64,000 bases of DNA from Kangiella aquimarina DSM 16071. GTDB lineage: Bacteria; Pseudomonadota; Gammaproteobacteria; Enterobacterales; Kangiellaceae. The DNA lies in contig NZ_KB893650.1 of the NCBI RefSeq assembly GCF_000374105.1, positions 304,862 through 368,861 on the forward strand. The letters are read 5' to 3'. A program made the position numbers and the translations under genes. Positions within the stretch are counted from its first letter, which is position 1, and every line of letters begins with the position of its first letter. Below, one piece after another: positions 1 to 9,397 of this stretch. Below the pieces are notes generated by a model, which was not told the origin of the DNA, searched no databases, and saw only the letters and a program-made list of their open reading frames with translations.

Positions 1-312
1 CCCATCTGGAACTAATGCTTTCATTTTTTCTAACTGGCGGTCGAAGTCTTCCTGACTATTGACCTCTATTGCACCCGATTCAAGTTTATAAATGAAATCA
101 TCAAACGCCTGCTGTTCAGGGGTTAATTCCTTTGACTTTTCTTCTTTTGATTCGGCATTGTGATTTTCAAGTTGATCGTCAAAAGTCCCTTTTATATTAA
201 CAGGGTGGTGTCCTGCAAATGCCAGGGTATTGCTGAGTAAATATAATAGGATGCCCACCCACAAAGGAGAGCTAAAAAAATTCTTTAGGGAAGGTTGCCT
301 CGCTTGGCGCAT
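1..312 (-). CDS. Secreted protein of unknown function (3' end cut off by window edge)
   Basis: The reading frame stays open to base 1, so the C-terminus lies outside the window; about 104 residues are visible. I chose the ATG at 312 because AAGGAAC precedes it and the protein then starts with a short basic stretch and a hydrophobic segment ending in LAFAG, which looks like a signal peptide. An in-frame ATG at 375 also has a good ribosome site (AGGAAA) and would add 21 residues, so the start is not settled. The mature part is acidic and rich in Glu, Lys and Gln. I do not recognise the family. Confidence 0.6.
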   Translation of the reverse strand, partial: MRQARQPSLKNFFSSPLWVGILLYLLSNTLAFAGHHPVNIKGTFDDQLENHNAESKEEKSKELTPEQQAFDDFIYKLESGAIEVNSQEDFDRQLEKMKALVPDG

Positions 313-630
313 GGAGTTCCTTTCACAATCTACAATCGAGGCAGCCGTCTGAGTTACTCGAAAACGACGAGCCATAGGATTTCCTCATGTCTGACCTTCT
401 TTTACTTTAGCAAAGAATGAGAATGAGAAATAGATCACACTGTCAGTATTTTTTACAGTGCTTAGGTCTTTCCTAATCTAAAGACTTATTACTTATTTTA
501 ATGTTATATAAATCAATAGGTTATAAATTGTTGCAATATAAGTATTTTTGATATCAAAATGTAGCTTAGCGACCCATATCAAGTTAAATATGACTTAATT
601 ACTGACAATTATTGTCAGTTTTGACTTGCT
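313..630. other. Intergenic stretch with a Fur-like repeat and a perfect palindrome
   Basis: I see no gene here apart from the possible 21-codon extension of the left-hand gene. Bases 415-432 hold consecutive GAATGA-type hexamers, reminiscent of a degenerate Fur box and placed where a promoter for the leftward gene would lie. Bases 601-619 form a perfect palindrome (ACTGACAAT, one T, ATTGTCAGT) just past the stop of the CBS-domain gene. It lacks a clear T-run, so it may be a weak terminator or a protein site. Confidence 0.4.
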
Positions 631-1818
631 TTATTGGCTTTCAGAGTCTTTATCAATGATGAGGCCACGTTTTTCTGCTCTCTTGCGCCACTGCTGGCGG
701 GCCAATAACTGCATATCTTTGACCTCGTCCATCTCGTCCATAATCTCTAATCCCAGTAAAGTTTCAACAACATCCTCAAGAGTCACAAGTCCGGAAGTCT
801 GCCCATATTCATCAACCACCAGAGCGATGTGTTGGCGTTCATTGAGTAGTACTTCCATTAAATCCGGCAAGGGCATCTCCGCCAACACCACCATCAGTTT
901 ACGTTTCAGATGAGCCAGTGTTCTGGCCCCATGATCTTTCGCTTGTGTCATCAAGATATCGTCTTTCAGCACAAAGTCAGTAATATCGTCATTGTCTTCA
1001 CTGTAGATTGGCAGTCTTGAGAACCGAATCTCCAGCACCTGCTGAAACACATCTTTCACTTTAGCACTGGCCGGAAGAGAAACCATTACAGTGCGCGGCG
1101 TCATGATATCCTTAGCCCGTAATTGACGGAATCGAAACAGGTTTCTGACGACCCTGAACTCATGCTCGTCTATGTGTCCTGTTCTTTCGCCCAATCCGGC
1201 CATCGCAAGAAATTCATCGCGGCTGAAGATGTGTTGTTTCTTACCATGCGAGATCCATTTGGTAATCATCTCTGAAAGCCAGATTAGTGGGTACAGAATC
1301 TTAATTAACCACTGGACATATACAGCGGTAATGGTAGCAAGCTGCTTCCAATAGACGGCACCAATCGTTTTCGGAACGATTTCTGAAAAGAACAGAATGG
1401 CTAATGTCATTATCACAGAAAAGAGCCCAATCCAGGCACTGCCAAAAACTACAGTGGCCTGTGCTCCAGCAGCAATTGCACCAACCGTATGAGCTATCGT
1501 ATTCAACGTTAAAATAGCCGCAAGCGAACGATCGACACTGGTTATCCTAAGAGTGCGCAATACTTTGGCACGCTTAGGATTTTTTTCCTGCATGTGCTCA
1601 ATGTAAGATGGCGTGATGCTGAGAAGCACCGCTTCAGCTATGGAGCAAAAAAAAGAAAATAGAATTGCGATAAGAATATAAAGCGCCAGTAACGCCCAAT
1701 CAATGCTACTGACCTTGCTGATATCAGAAGCAACCGCGCTGGCATGAGCAGGCTCAATAGACAACATCCATAATAGGCATAGGGTTGCTACAATAAATAA
1801 TCTTTTCATTACCGGCAT
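631..1818 (-). CDS. CNNM/HlyC-type membrane protein with CBS pair
   Basis: This 395-residue protein belongs to the DUF21-CBS (CNNM/CorB-like) family, whose members are linked to magnesium or other divalent cation efflux in the inner membrane. Residues 1-27 look like a signal or first membrane segment. A block of membrane helices follows at about 40-190 (DUF21), then a CBS pair at about 215-340, which in this family binds adenine nucleotides. The C-terminal CorC_HlyC domain found in longer members is missing; the protein ends in a short basic tail. It points the same way as mntP, consistent with a local cation-homeostasis theme. The substrate is not determinable from sequence. Confidence 0.85.
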   Translation of the reverse strand: MPVMKRLFIVATLCLLWMLSIEPAHASAVASDISKVSSIDWALLALYILIAILFSFFCSIAEAVLLSITPSYIEHMQEKNPKRAKVLRTLRITSVDRSLAAILTLNTIAHTVGAIAAGAQATVVFGSAWIGLFSVIMTLAILFFSEIVPKTIGAVYWKQLATITAVYVQWLIKILYPLIWLSEMITKWISHGKKQHIFSRDEFLAMAGLGERTGHIDEHEFRVVRNLFRFRQLRAKDIMTPRTVMVSLPASAKVKDVFQQVLEIRFSRLPIYSEDNDDITDFVLKDDILMTQAKDHGARTLAHLKRKLMVVLAEMPLPDLMEVLLNERQHIALVVDEYGQTSGLVTLEDVVETLLGLEIMDEMDEVKDMQLLARQQWRKRAEKRGLIIDKDSESQ

Positions 1819-1861
1819 AATTCCAATATTCTTTAAATTTAAACTTATTAATCTTCAGGTG

Positions 1862-2401
1862 TTAGCTTAACACGAGCTTGATCGCTATCAGAATCAATAT
1901 CACGCCACCCAATAGCTCTGCCTTACTTTCCAACCAGGTTCCACTGCGCTTGCCAATGTAAACACCTATCGTACTCATTAGCATCGTAATCAGTCCAATA
2001 ATGAGACAGGCTACAAACGGGTTGGCATCTAACAGGTTCAAGGCAAAGCCTGCTGCCATGGCATCAATACTGGTTGCAATGGCAAGCGTCAACATGACTC
2101 GTTGGGTAATCTGGGCTATATCATCTTCTATGCCTTCCGAGAAAGCTTCAAAGATCATTTTGCCGCCAATAAATAATAATAACAGGAAGGCAATCCAGGG
2201 AGCGTAAACCTCAATCCAGCCGAGCAGCCCTTTACCACCCAGATAGCCAATCAACGGCATTAACCCCTGAAACAAGCCAAAATATACAGCAGCCTGGATC
2301 GCTAGTTTTCTATGGCTAGCTACTGGTTTTGAACCAAGGCCAATGGATACCGCAAAGGCATCCATACTTAAGGCAATCGCCAAAATTATAACTTCTAACA
2401 T
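1862..2401 (-). CDS. mntP: Manganese efflux pump MntP
   Basis: The 179-residue, almost wholly hydrophobic protein matches MntP (formerly YebN/DUF204), a small inner-membrane exporter that removes excess Mn2+. The family signature is visible: an N-terminal SMDAF helix and a second internal helix with IDAMAAG, the two conserved Asp-containing segments of the duplicated three-helix unit. Length and six predicted helices are normal. The 84 bases upstream are too short and lack the conserved boxes of a yybP-ykoY manganese riboswitch, so I claim no riboswitch. Confidence 0.92.
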   Translation of the reverse strand: MLEVIILAIALSMDAFAVSIGLGSKPVASHRKLAIQAAVYFGLFQGLMPLIGYLGGKGLLGWIEVYAPWIAFLLLLFIGGKMIFEAFSEGIEDDIAQITQRVMLTLAIATSIDAMAAGFALNLLDANPFVACLIIGLITMLMSTIGVYIGKRSGTWLESKAELLGGVILILIAIKLVLS

Positions 2402-2485
2402 TTAAATTGTAGGTTATTACTAGTGGCGCACATTGTAAGACGTTTCATTTTCAGTTGCGACTGACGGTCTGTAAGAAAGTTTTTA

Positions 2486-2998
2486 CTAACCCAGCAGCGC
2501 TGGGTTCATTTTCCACACGGCATAATTAAGAATTGCTGCAAATAGAACCCAAAGTAAATAGGGTGCTAATAGCACTGCAGCCAACTTATTGACCCGTAAA
2601 AAGCCAACCAATGTAAAGCCAATGAAGATCCACAGAATAACAATATCTACAAAAGCCCAGCCCCCTAAATGCCACGCAAAGAACAACCAGCTCCACAAGG
2701 CATTCAAAATTAGCTGAAGTACGAAAATAGTTAATGCAGCATGTACCCTCTTTAATGAGGCATTTAAATTATATCGTTGACGCCAGACTAGCCACGCAGC
2801 AATACCCATAAAAGCATATAAAACTGTCCACACTGGACCAAACAGCCAGCCAGGCGGTGCCCATGATGGTTGTTCGAGCTGACTATAGAATTGGCCTGCT
2901 TCAACGGAAGCTATTGCGCCTATGGTGGCGGTGGCAAAAGCCAATATCAGCCATGCCAGCAGACCCAAGAGATCTTTTGTTTTAGTTAACTCGCTCAT
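2486..2998 (-). CDS. tspO: TspO/MBR family tryptophan-rich sensory protein
   Basis: A 170-residue protein with five membrane helices and the family's WAPPGWLFGPVWTVLY signature at about residues 45-60. TspO proteins bind porphyrins and are implicated in tetrapyrrole handling and oxidative stress. The length is slightly above the usual 155-165 because of a short N-terminal extension. It follows the PAS-GAF-GGDEF gene only 15 bases downstream on the same strand, so the two are probably co-transcribed with the upstream P-type ATPase. Confidence 0.92.
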   Translation of the reverse strand: MSELTKTKDLLGLLAWLILAFATATIGAIASVEAGQFYSQLEQPSWAPPGWLFGPVWTVLYAFMGIAAWLVWRQRYNLNASLKRVHAALTIFVLQLILNALWSWLFFAWHLGGWAFVDIVILWIFIGFTLVGFLRVNKLAAVLLAPYLLWVLFAAILNYAVWKMNPALLG

Positions 2999-3013
2999 GA
3001 TTTCCCCCAGATA

Positions 3014-4381
3014 TCATTTATAAGTTTTACTGTTTTTTGGTTTCTTAGCATTCACTTGTCGCTTATCATCATACATGGCATTGTCAGCAATTCTCAGAAG
3101 CGACTCACTATTTTCACCGTCATCGGGATAAACTGCAATCCCAATACTAATACCGATAACCGCATCATTACCATCAAGACTGAAGCTTACCTTGAATGCA
3201 TCTTTTATTTTCATCGAGACATTTTCAACGGCATCTCGCCCATGAATTTCTGTCAGTAATACGGTAAATTCATCGCCACCCATGCGTGCGACAGTATCAG
3301 ACTCTCTGACACATGACTTAATTCTAGCCGCCACTTTACTTAATAATAAGTCTCCTTTGGCATGTCCCAGACTATCATTAACTTCTTTAAAGCCATTCAG
3401 GTCCATATAAAGTAAAGCCACCGATTCACCCATTCTTTTCGCTCGATTAATTGCCACCTCCATTCGGTCATTAAAAAGCATACGGTTCGGTAAGCCTGTG
3501 AGCCAGTCGTGGCTTGCCAGGTGGTGCAGCTTCTGCTCATTATTCTTGCGCTCAATCGCTACCGCAAACTGCTCTGCAACATACTCTAATAGGCTAATAT
3601 CGCTACTCGAATAACGTTTGCTGTTGGCCGAGCTAATTATCAATACACCAATCACTTTTTCCTGTGTCGTCAGCGGAATACCTAGCCAGTTGCCATGCTG
3701 ATGAAATCGTACTTTTTCATCCTTGCTAACCTCTAAACAAGATCCTTTGTTACTATTTGCCATCAGTGTTTTTCTTTTCTCGATTATCTCCGAAATGGCA
3801 GTCTTACTATCAACCGTAAAGTAAGTTCCTGTTGGATATTGTTCGTCATTGCTGTAGGTCAATTTGATTTGATTTCTTTCCGAGTGCTTGGTGCAAACTA
3901 AAAAGGTTTCTATATCAATGAAGCTTTTTATAAGTTGGTAGGAGTCCTGACACAACAGTTCTGGGTTACTCGATTGGTGGGCCATTTGTGAGATTTTATA
4001 AATGGAGTTCTGTGTCCTTTCGATGCGTTTATACTCTGTTATATCTCTTGCTACCGCTACCCGAACTTTATCCTCCTCCTGCCAGCGTGCTGACCACATA
4101 ATATAAACAGTACTACCATCTTTTCGAACATATCTATTTTCAAAATACGGCTGTTCTTTTCCTCGCATTATCTGTGCTGCTATGGCCAATGTTTTATTTC
4201 GATCCTCTGGATGAACATAATTGATCATGTTAGTGCCCAGCATCTCTTGCTGGGTATAGCCAAAGACTTTTTCACAACTGCTACTGATATAGACAAAGAC
4301 GCCATGTTCATCAACCACACAGACCACATCCATCAATAGATCAACAACGCGTGAAGCTATGTCATAAAAACGTTGATTCAT
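3014..4381 (-). CDS. PAS-GAF-GGDEF diguanylate cyclase
   Basis: This 455-residue cytoplasmic sensor enzyme should make cyclic di-GMP from GTP. A PAS domain with PAC tail covers about residues 10-120, a GAF domain about 130-280, and a GGDEF domain about 285-445. The catalytic motif is an intact GGDEF near residue 368. It is preceded at the canonical five-residue distance by RESD, an intact RxxD inhibitory site, so product feedback is expected. No membrane segment is seen. The start codon overlaps the stop of the upstream cation ATPase by four bases (ATGA), implying translational coupling. The signal sensed is unknown. Confidence 0.9.
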   Translation of the reverse strand: MNQRFYDIASRVVDLLMDVVCVVDEHGVFVYISSSCEKVFGYTQQEMLGTNMINYVHPEDRNKTLAIAAQIMRGKEQPYFENRYVRKDGSTVYIMWSARWQEEDKVRVAVARDITEYKRIERTQNSIYKISQMAHQSSNPELLCQDSYQLIKSFIDIETFLVCTKHSERNQIKLTYSNDEQYPTGTYFTVDSKTAISEIIEKRKTLMANSNKGSCLEVSKDEKVRFHQHGNWLGIPLTTQEKVIGVLIISSANSKRYSSSDISLLEYVAEQFAVAIERKNNEQKLHHLASHDWLTGLPNRMLFNDRMEVAINRAKRMGESVALLYMDLNGFKEVNDSLGHAKGDLLLSKVAARIKSCVRESDTVARMGGDEFTVLLTEIHGRDAVENVSMKIKDAFKVSFSLDGNDAVIGISIGIAVYPDDGENSESLLRIADNAMYDDKRQVNAKKPKNSKTYK

Positions 4382-7089
4382 CCAGTTTTTCTCTTTCTTG
4401 TCAGGGCTAGTCTAATCTGTTTTTCTGTTTCAGCTACGGCAAACACAGCAACACCTATCAGCACAATTAGAATGCCATCCTTTAATGGCACTGACCGTGT
4501 TGCAAAAATTTCTTGCATTGAAGGTACATAGGTAATTGCCAGCTGTCCTGCAGTGACTAATATCACAGCATACCAGATCACTTTAGTACCCTTTATCGCT
4601 TTCCAGGTTAGCGATGTACCATACATATTTCTGATAAAGAACAAATGAAACACTTCCATTACCACCAATGTGTTCATTGCCATTGTCCTGGCAAGCTCAA
4701 TGGAATAGCCTTGCTCCACAGCATAGCGGTATATTCCAAAAACTCCCAACACAAAAAGTAGTGTCACCACAAATATGTGCCAGACTAAAGTTCCGGTTAG
4801 CAAAGGCTGATTTCTTGGCCTCGGTAACTGCTTCATGGTGTTCGCTTCTGTCGGCTCAAAAGCCAGTGCTACACCAAGGGTCACGGCCGTAATCATATTT
4901 ACCCATAAAATTTGTACCGCAGTTATCGGTAAAGCCATGCTCAACATCAACGCAACAATAATGGTAAAGGCCTCGCCGGTGCTGGTTGGCAAAGACCAGC
5001 TGATGACCTTCTTAGTATTATCATAAACCGTTCGCCCTTCTTTTATTGCTGAAACTATCGAGACGAAATTATCATCAGCTAATACAATCGAAGACGCTTC
5101 TTTGGCTGCTTCACTTCCTTTAACACCCATTGCAACCCCAGCATCCGCACGCTTTAGTGCCGGCGCATCATTGACGCCATCTCCGGTCATTACCACTACC
5201 AGCCCGCTGGCTTGCAAAGCTGTTACCAGTCTTAATTTATGCTCTGGACTGGTACGGGCAAAAATATCCACTTCTTTAACTGCCTGCTCGAGTTCATCAT
5301 CATTCATCAAATCGAGCTCTGCTCCGGTCAATACTCGCTGATTGTTATGCAAACCAATTTTAGCTCCAATTGAGGATGCAGTTAGCGCGTGATCTCCTGT
5401 AATCATTTTGACATCAATCCCTGCGCTGTAGCATTCCTGTATTGCCTCAATCACTTCACTTCTAGGAGGGTCCATCAAACCAACCAGACCCAACAAGACT
5501 AAATCCTGGTCTAAATCATGCTGTTTTAATATCGTATACTCTACCGGTACTCTCTTTATTGCCAGCGCGATAACGCGCTGACCCTTGCTGGCCAATTCAG
5601 CTGCCTTTGTTTGCCAGTATGGTTGGTCAATTTTTTTCTCTTGACTCTGTTCGGACACTTGTTTCGTACACAGCTCAATTATTTTTTCAGGTGCACCCTT
5701 TACATAGATTGCGGCATTGCCCTGATGGTCATGATTTAATGTCGCCATGAACCGATGACTGGCATCAAAAGGTATTAGGTCCGTGCGCGCCCACTCTTTT
5801 CTGCTAGTTTCCAAATCAAATCCAATCTTCCCGGCAAATGTTAACAATGCGCCTTCCATTGGATCGCCTTCGACACTCCATGTATTGCCTTCTCTTTTTA
5901 GTTGCGAGTCATTACACAGCAAGCTTGCCAGTCCGATAACTGTTAATTGCTGCTCCGTTTCTATTTTGACTGACCTTGAGTGATTTGAAATTGTCCCGAT
6001 TGGCAGATAACCATCACCACTTACATCATAGTTATTATCCGAAGTACAGACTGCCACCACACTCATCTCATTCCGCGTCAGAGTTCCAGTCTTGTCTGTA
6101 CAAATAACCGAAACTGAGCCTAACGTTTCAATCGCTGGTAGCTGTCTAACAATGGCATTCTTTTTGGCCATAGCCTGTACACCTACCGCAAGTGTGATAG
6201 TAAGTACAGCTGGTAATCCTTCTGGAATAGCCGCTACCGTCAAGCCGACAACCGCCATGAACAACTCACTGAACTCATAGCCGAGAAGCCAATAGCCAAT
6301 TGCAAATATTAAGCTGGCTATCATGACAATGACAAAGCTTAGCCACTTAGCAAATGTATCCATTTGCTCAATTAAAGGCGTAGTCAGTGTTTTAACTTCG
6401 GACAACATTCCGCTAATTCGACCTACTTCGGTGTGCTTTCCTGTCGCTACCACCACACCTTGTCCTTGTCCCCTGGTTATTGTGGTTCCGCTATAGGCCA
6501 TGCAGCATCGATCACCCAATACCGCTTTCTCTTCCACTGCCTCGGTTAGCTTTTCTACGCCCAACGACTCACCCGTTAAGATGGCTTCTTCAATTTTCAG
6601 GTTGTTTGCTATTATCAGTCTTAAATCTGCCGGTACTTTGTCGCCTGCTTCGAGTATGACAATATCTCCCGGAACTAAATGTTGCGCGTCAATGGTTATG
6701 CGCTGACCACTTCTAATGACTGAAGCTTTTAAGGCAAGCATCTTTCTTATGGCATCTAAGGCTCGCTCTGCTTTCCCTTCCTGCAATAGGCCAACTATGG
6801 CATTAATCAAAACCACGGCTACTATTACCGAAGTGTCTACCCAGTGATGTAATAGTGCCGTTATCGCAGCAGAGATAAGAAGAACATAGATAAGGGTGTT
6901 GTGAAATTGCAGAAAGAAACGAACAAACCAGCTTTTCCCGACTGCCGCTGGTACACGGTTATCGCCATATTCCTCCAGGCGATCAGCAGCCTGTCGTGAA
7001 CTCAGGCCCTGTTGATCTGAGTCCAGCTGCTTTAGAACTGTTTTGGCATTTAAGGAATGCCAAGCAAAATCCTGTTGCTGCTTACCCAT
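4378..7089 (-). CDS. P2A-like cation-transporting P-type ATPase
   Basis: This 903-residue inner-membrane pump of the calcium/PMR1-like P-type family has an N-terminal cation-ATPase domain, TGES in the actuator domain, and PEGLP in membrane helix 4. The phosphorylation motif DKTGTLT is near residue 330, TGDGVNDAPAL is in the hinge, and a C-terminal four-helix block follows. In helix 6 the sequence reads NMITAV, where classical SERCA pumps have an Asp after Asn-x-x-Thr. This subgroup often carries that change, so I would not assert calcium as the ion. It heads the set ATPase - diguanylate cyclase - TspO. Confidence 0.88.
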   Translation of the reverse strand: MGKQQQDFAWHSLNAKTVLKQLDSDQQGLSSRQAADRLEEYGDNRVPAAVGKSWFVRFFLQFHNTLIYVLLISAAITALLHHWVDTSVIVAVVLINAIVGLLQEGKAERALDAIRKMLALKASVIRSGQRITIDAQHLVPGDIVILEAGDKVPADLRLIIANNLKIEEAILTGESLGVEKLTEAVEEKAVLGDRCCMAYSGTTITRGQGQGVVVATGKHTEVGRISGMLSEVKTLTTPLIEQMDTFAKWLSFVIVMIASLIFAIGYWLLGYEFSELFMAVVGLTVAAIPEGLPAVLTITLAVGVQAMAKKNAIVRQLPAIETLGSVSVICTDKTGTLTRNEMSVVAVCTSDNNYDVSGDGYLPIGTISNHSRSVKIETEQQLTVIGLASLLCNDSQLKREGNTWSVEGDPMEGALLTFAGKIGFDLETSRKEWARTDLIPFDASHRFMATLNHDHQGNAAIYVKGAPEKIIELCTKQVSEQSQEKKIDQPYWQTKAAELASKGQRVIALAIKRVPVEYTILKQHDLDQDLVLLGLVGLMDPPRSEVIEAIQECYSAGIDVKMITGDHALTASSIGAKIGLHNNQRVLTGAELDLMNDDELEQAVKEVDIFARTSPEHKLRLVTALQASGLVVVMTGDGVNDAPALKRADAGVAMGVKGSEAAKEASSIVLADDNFVSIVSAIKEGRTVYDNTKKVISWSLPTSTGEAFTIIVALMLSMALPITAVQILWVNMITAVTLGVALAFEPTEANTMKQLPRPRNQPLLTGTLVWHIFVVTLLFVLGVFGIYRYAVEQGYSIELARTMAMNTLVVMEVFHLFFIRNMYGTSLTWKAIKGTKVIWYAVILVTAGQLAITYVPSMQEIFATRSVPLKDGILIVLIGVAVFAVAETEKQIRLALTRKRKTG

Positions 7090-7184
7090 TCTCCACTCTT
7101 GTTACTGGTGACCTTTCACTAAGATAATCTAAACCCTGGAGATAAGAAACTTTTGCGTATGATTTCACTAATATGTTACTTCGC

Positions 7185-7844
7185 TTAAGGTGCATTGCGT
7201 TGCGAGGGATCTTTCTTAAAAGCTTGAATAACCTCATCCGGGTCAATCTCTGCTCGGTGCTGTTTGGTCGCCTGCGCCCACCATTCAAGCTGTAAGAAGC
7301 CCCGCGCAAAATAATTATTCCACCGTTCGACATTCTGATCTTCCTGAAAATTACCATCCTCATTAAACACTTCTTGTGCCTTTGGAATATTGGTCATAGC
7401 GGACACTGGCAGACAGCCTAGCTCCGAAAGAATACCGCGCATCGACATGGCGGCTCGTACACCACCCCATTGCCCTGCTGAATAGGTCACGATGACACTG
7501 GGTTTATAGGAGAACAATGAACTGCCGAAATGATTTAGAAGGTGAGATAGTGCCGGACTCATGGTGTGATTGTATTCAGGACTGACCATAACGTAACCAT
7601 CAGCTTGTTTAATTTTTTCGGCTAATTCATCAAGGGATTTTGGCGCCTGGCCTTTAGCATAAGCAAAATGGGGCTTAAAAGGTGCACCAAGATCATAGTC
7701 CATGGGATCGACCAGCTCTACATTATGTTCTGATTGGAATTGCTTTAGATGATTGAGACAGGCTCTGGCGACTCGAAGTCCGAGCCGCGCAGGTTTGGGA
7801 GGTGTACTGTCTCGGACAGTACCAAGAAACAATAAATACTTCAT
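7185..7844 (-). CDS. NAD(P)H-dependent FMN reductase family protein
   Basis: This 219-residue flavodoxin-fold oxidoreductase carries a phosphate-binding N-terminal loop (GTVRDSTPP) and the family signature SPEYNHTMSPALSHLL at about residues 95-110, which contacts FMN. Relatives reduce FMN, quinones, azo compounds or chromate with NAD(P)H. The C-terminal 35 residues are longer than in minimal members. About 95 bases separate it from the ATPase gene, so joint transcription is possible but not evident. Confidence 0.85.
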   Translation of the reverse strand: MKYLLFLGTVRDSTPPKPARLGLRVARACLNHLKQFQSEHNVELVDPMDYDLGAPFKPHFAYAKGQAPKSLDELAEKIKQADGYVMVSPEYNHTMSPALSHLLNHFGSSLFSYKPSVIVTYSAGQWGGVRAAMSMRGILSELGCLPVSAMTNIPKAQEVFNEDGNFQEDQNVERWNNYFARGFLQLEWWAQATKQHRAEIDPDEVIQAFKKDPSQRNAP

Positions 7845-7873
7845 AATCTATTTAGTATTATTTGGGATGTTTG

Positions 7874-8326
7874 TTATTGCTCAGAAAGACCATCATCGTC
7901 ACTGTCTTCATCGACGTGTTTAACATCATCATCGACGTGTTTAACATCATCATCGACGTGTTTAACACCATCATCGACTGACTTAACTGTATCGGCCAAT
8001 GCCTTGCCAGCCTTAAATTTTACACCACCTCTTTGCTGAGCCACATGATCTACTGATTCGTTACCATCCTCACAGCCTTCCGAACCCGACTGACACACGC
8101 TATGCCCCTGATTGACCGTAATATCAATACCTGGAATCGGATCACCTGCCTGCTGTGGTTTTGGTTCTGCGATGGGCATTCCGCGTTTAATGTCCGACTT
8201 CTCGATAGCCTGAGCATTCTCTGTGCTTTCGTTTTCAACTTTTTTGTCATTGGCAACAATTACACCACTTACCAACATCAGACTAACTGTAAGAATAACC
8301 CCAGTTACTTTATTAATTGTTTTCAT
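7874..8326 (-). CDS. Periplasmic acidic protein with C-terminal seven-residue tandem repeats
   Basis: A hypothetical exported protein of 150 residues. The ATG at 8326 is preferred over an upstream frame start because AAGGAG lies seven bases before it and a signal peptide begins there (hydrophobic core, cut after VIVA). The middle has a CQSGSEGCEDG segment, a possible disulfide loop. The tail repeats VKHVDDD three to four times and then ends in Asp/Glu-rich residues, giving a strongly acidic, possibly metal-binding tail. The repeats are also near-perfect in DNA (see the repeat entry). I do not recognise the family. Confidence 0.7.
   Translation of the reverse strand: MKTINKVTGVILTVSLMLVSGVIVANDKKVENESTENAQAIEKSDIKRGMPIAEPKPQQAGDPIPGIDITVNQGHSVCQSGSEGCEDGNESVDHVAQQRGGVKFKAGKALADTVKSVDDGVKHVDDDVKHVDDDVKHVDEDSDDDGLSEQ
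7909..7992 (-). repeat. 21-bp tandem repeat inside the acidic-tail gene
   Basis: Three consecutive 21-base units begin at 7909, 7930 and 7951, differing by one base, followed by a diverged fourth at 7972. Each unit is seven codons (VKHVDDD), so gain or loss of units keeps the reading frame. This suggests slippage-driven length variation of the protein tail. Confidence 0.85.
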
Positions 8327-8408
8327 AGCAAACTCCTTTGTACTGTTTTCAAGCCCGTTCATTCTGAACTAACAGAATCTAGCATACGCCTCGCTTTATG
8401 AACCTAAC

Positions 8409-9200
8409 CTAAATAGCGATTTCACCCTTTAAGTACAATACCGCTCTACCCGCCACATGTACCCGTTTCCCATCTAAACGACAATACACCACTCCACCGC
8501 GTTGCGAGGCCTGAAAAGCAACCAACTCCTGCCTGCCCATTTTCTCGGCCCAATAAGGCGCAAGCCCAGCATGAATCGAACCCGTCACCGGATCTTCATC
8601 ACCGCCATTGGCTGGCCAAAAATATCGCGATACAAAGTCATAGTCATTGCCTGGCGCAGAAGCCACCACATCATAAGGCGCTAATTGCTTTAGCTGTTCA
8701 CTGTCATACGCAAGCTCTCTTACAGTCTGCTCATCATCATAGATTGCAAAATAGGCCTGCTCACTGCGTAAAACCTGTTGTGGTTTTTTGGACAATCCAT
8801 CCCATATAGCCTGCGGCACATCAGCGACAGGTTCTGGCTTTCGATTTGGAAAGCTCATATCAATAACGCCATCCTCCTGTTGGGTCACCACCAAGTCACC
8901 CACCGCTGGCGCACTAAACTTAACCTCTAATAATGAAGGATTTTTTAAGAACACCACAAACGCAGAAGCCATGGTCGCATGGCCACAAAAATCGATTTCT
9001 GTTAAAGGAGAAAACCAGCGGATTTGATAATGATTATTTTCAACCGGTTTAAGAAAAGCCGTTTCGGAAAGATTATTTTCAGTAGCAATCGACTGCATCA
9101 AAGATTCATCCAGCCACTCCTCAGTTATAACAACTGCCGCTGGATTGCCTCCAAACAAATGCTCCGTGAAAGCATCTACCACATGCATCTCTACAGTCAT
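8409..9200 (-). CDS. PhzF-family isomerase-like protein
   Basis: This 263-residue member of the PhzF/YddE fold family (diaminopimelate-epimerase-like) opens with VDAFTEHLFGGNPAAVV and carries NNLSETAFL near residue 42. The Glu of that motif is the general acid/base in PhzF. FCGHATMASA and a C-terminal DPVTGSIHAGLAPYW motif complete the two-lobed pattern. No other phenazine genes are present, so it is a generic isomerase rather than part of a phenazine pathway. A stand-alone gene. Confidence 0.87.
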   Translation of the reverse strand: MTVEMHVVDAFTEHLFGGNPAAVVITEEWLDESLMQSIATENNLSETAFLKPVENNHYQIRWFSPLTEIDFCGHATMASAFVVFLKNPSLLEVKFSAPAVGDLVVTQQEDGVIDMSFPNRKPEPVADVPQAIWDGLSKKPQQVLRSEQAYFAIYDDEQTVRELAYDSEQLKQLAPYDVVASAPGNDYDFVSRYFWPANGGDEDPVTGSIHAGLAPYWAEKMGRQELVAFQASQRGGVVYCRLDGKRVHVAGRAVLYLKGEIAI

Positions 9201-9397
9201 ATTTCGTCCTCTTTTATACAGGATGGTGTGGGTCTTATGACACGGCTCCTGAGCCTTGGCTACAATAGAATATGCCTTGGATTTATCGGTGCATCACGAC
9301 TCAGATCCTGCCCTAGGGGTACCCTACGAAGCTACCTCTTGTAATTTTGAATCATTCCCTGCAAATTCTCCAAGTCCATATTCCTAAGTGACAATCT

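Noticed and set aside
2402-2485. yybP-ykoY manganese riboswitch upstream of mntP
   Set aside because: The interval is only 84 bases and shows none of the conserved loop sequences.
7082-7363. 93-residue minus-strand frame overlapping the FMN reductase end
   Set aside because: It is out of frame with a clear flavodoxin-like gene and looks like no protein I know.
7909-7992. CRISPR-like repeats
   Set aside because: Units are contiguous, in frame and without spacers.
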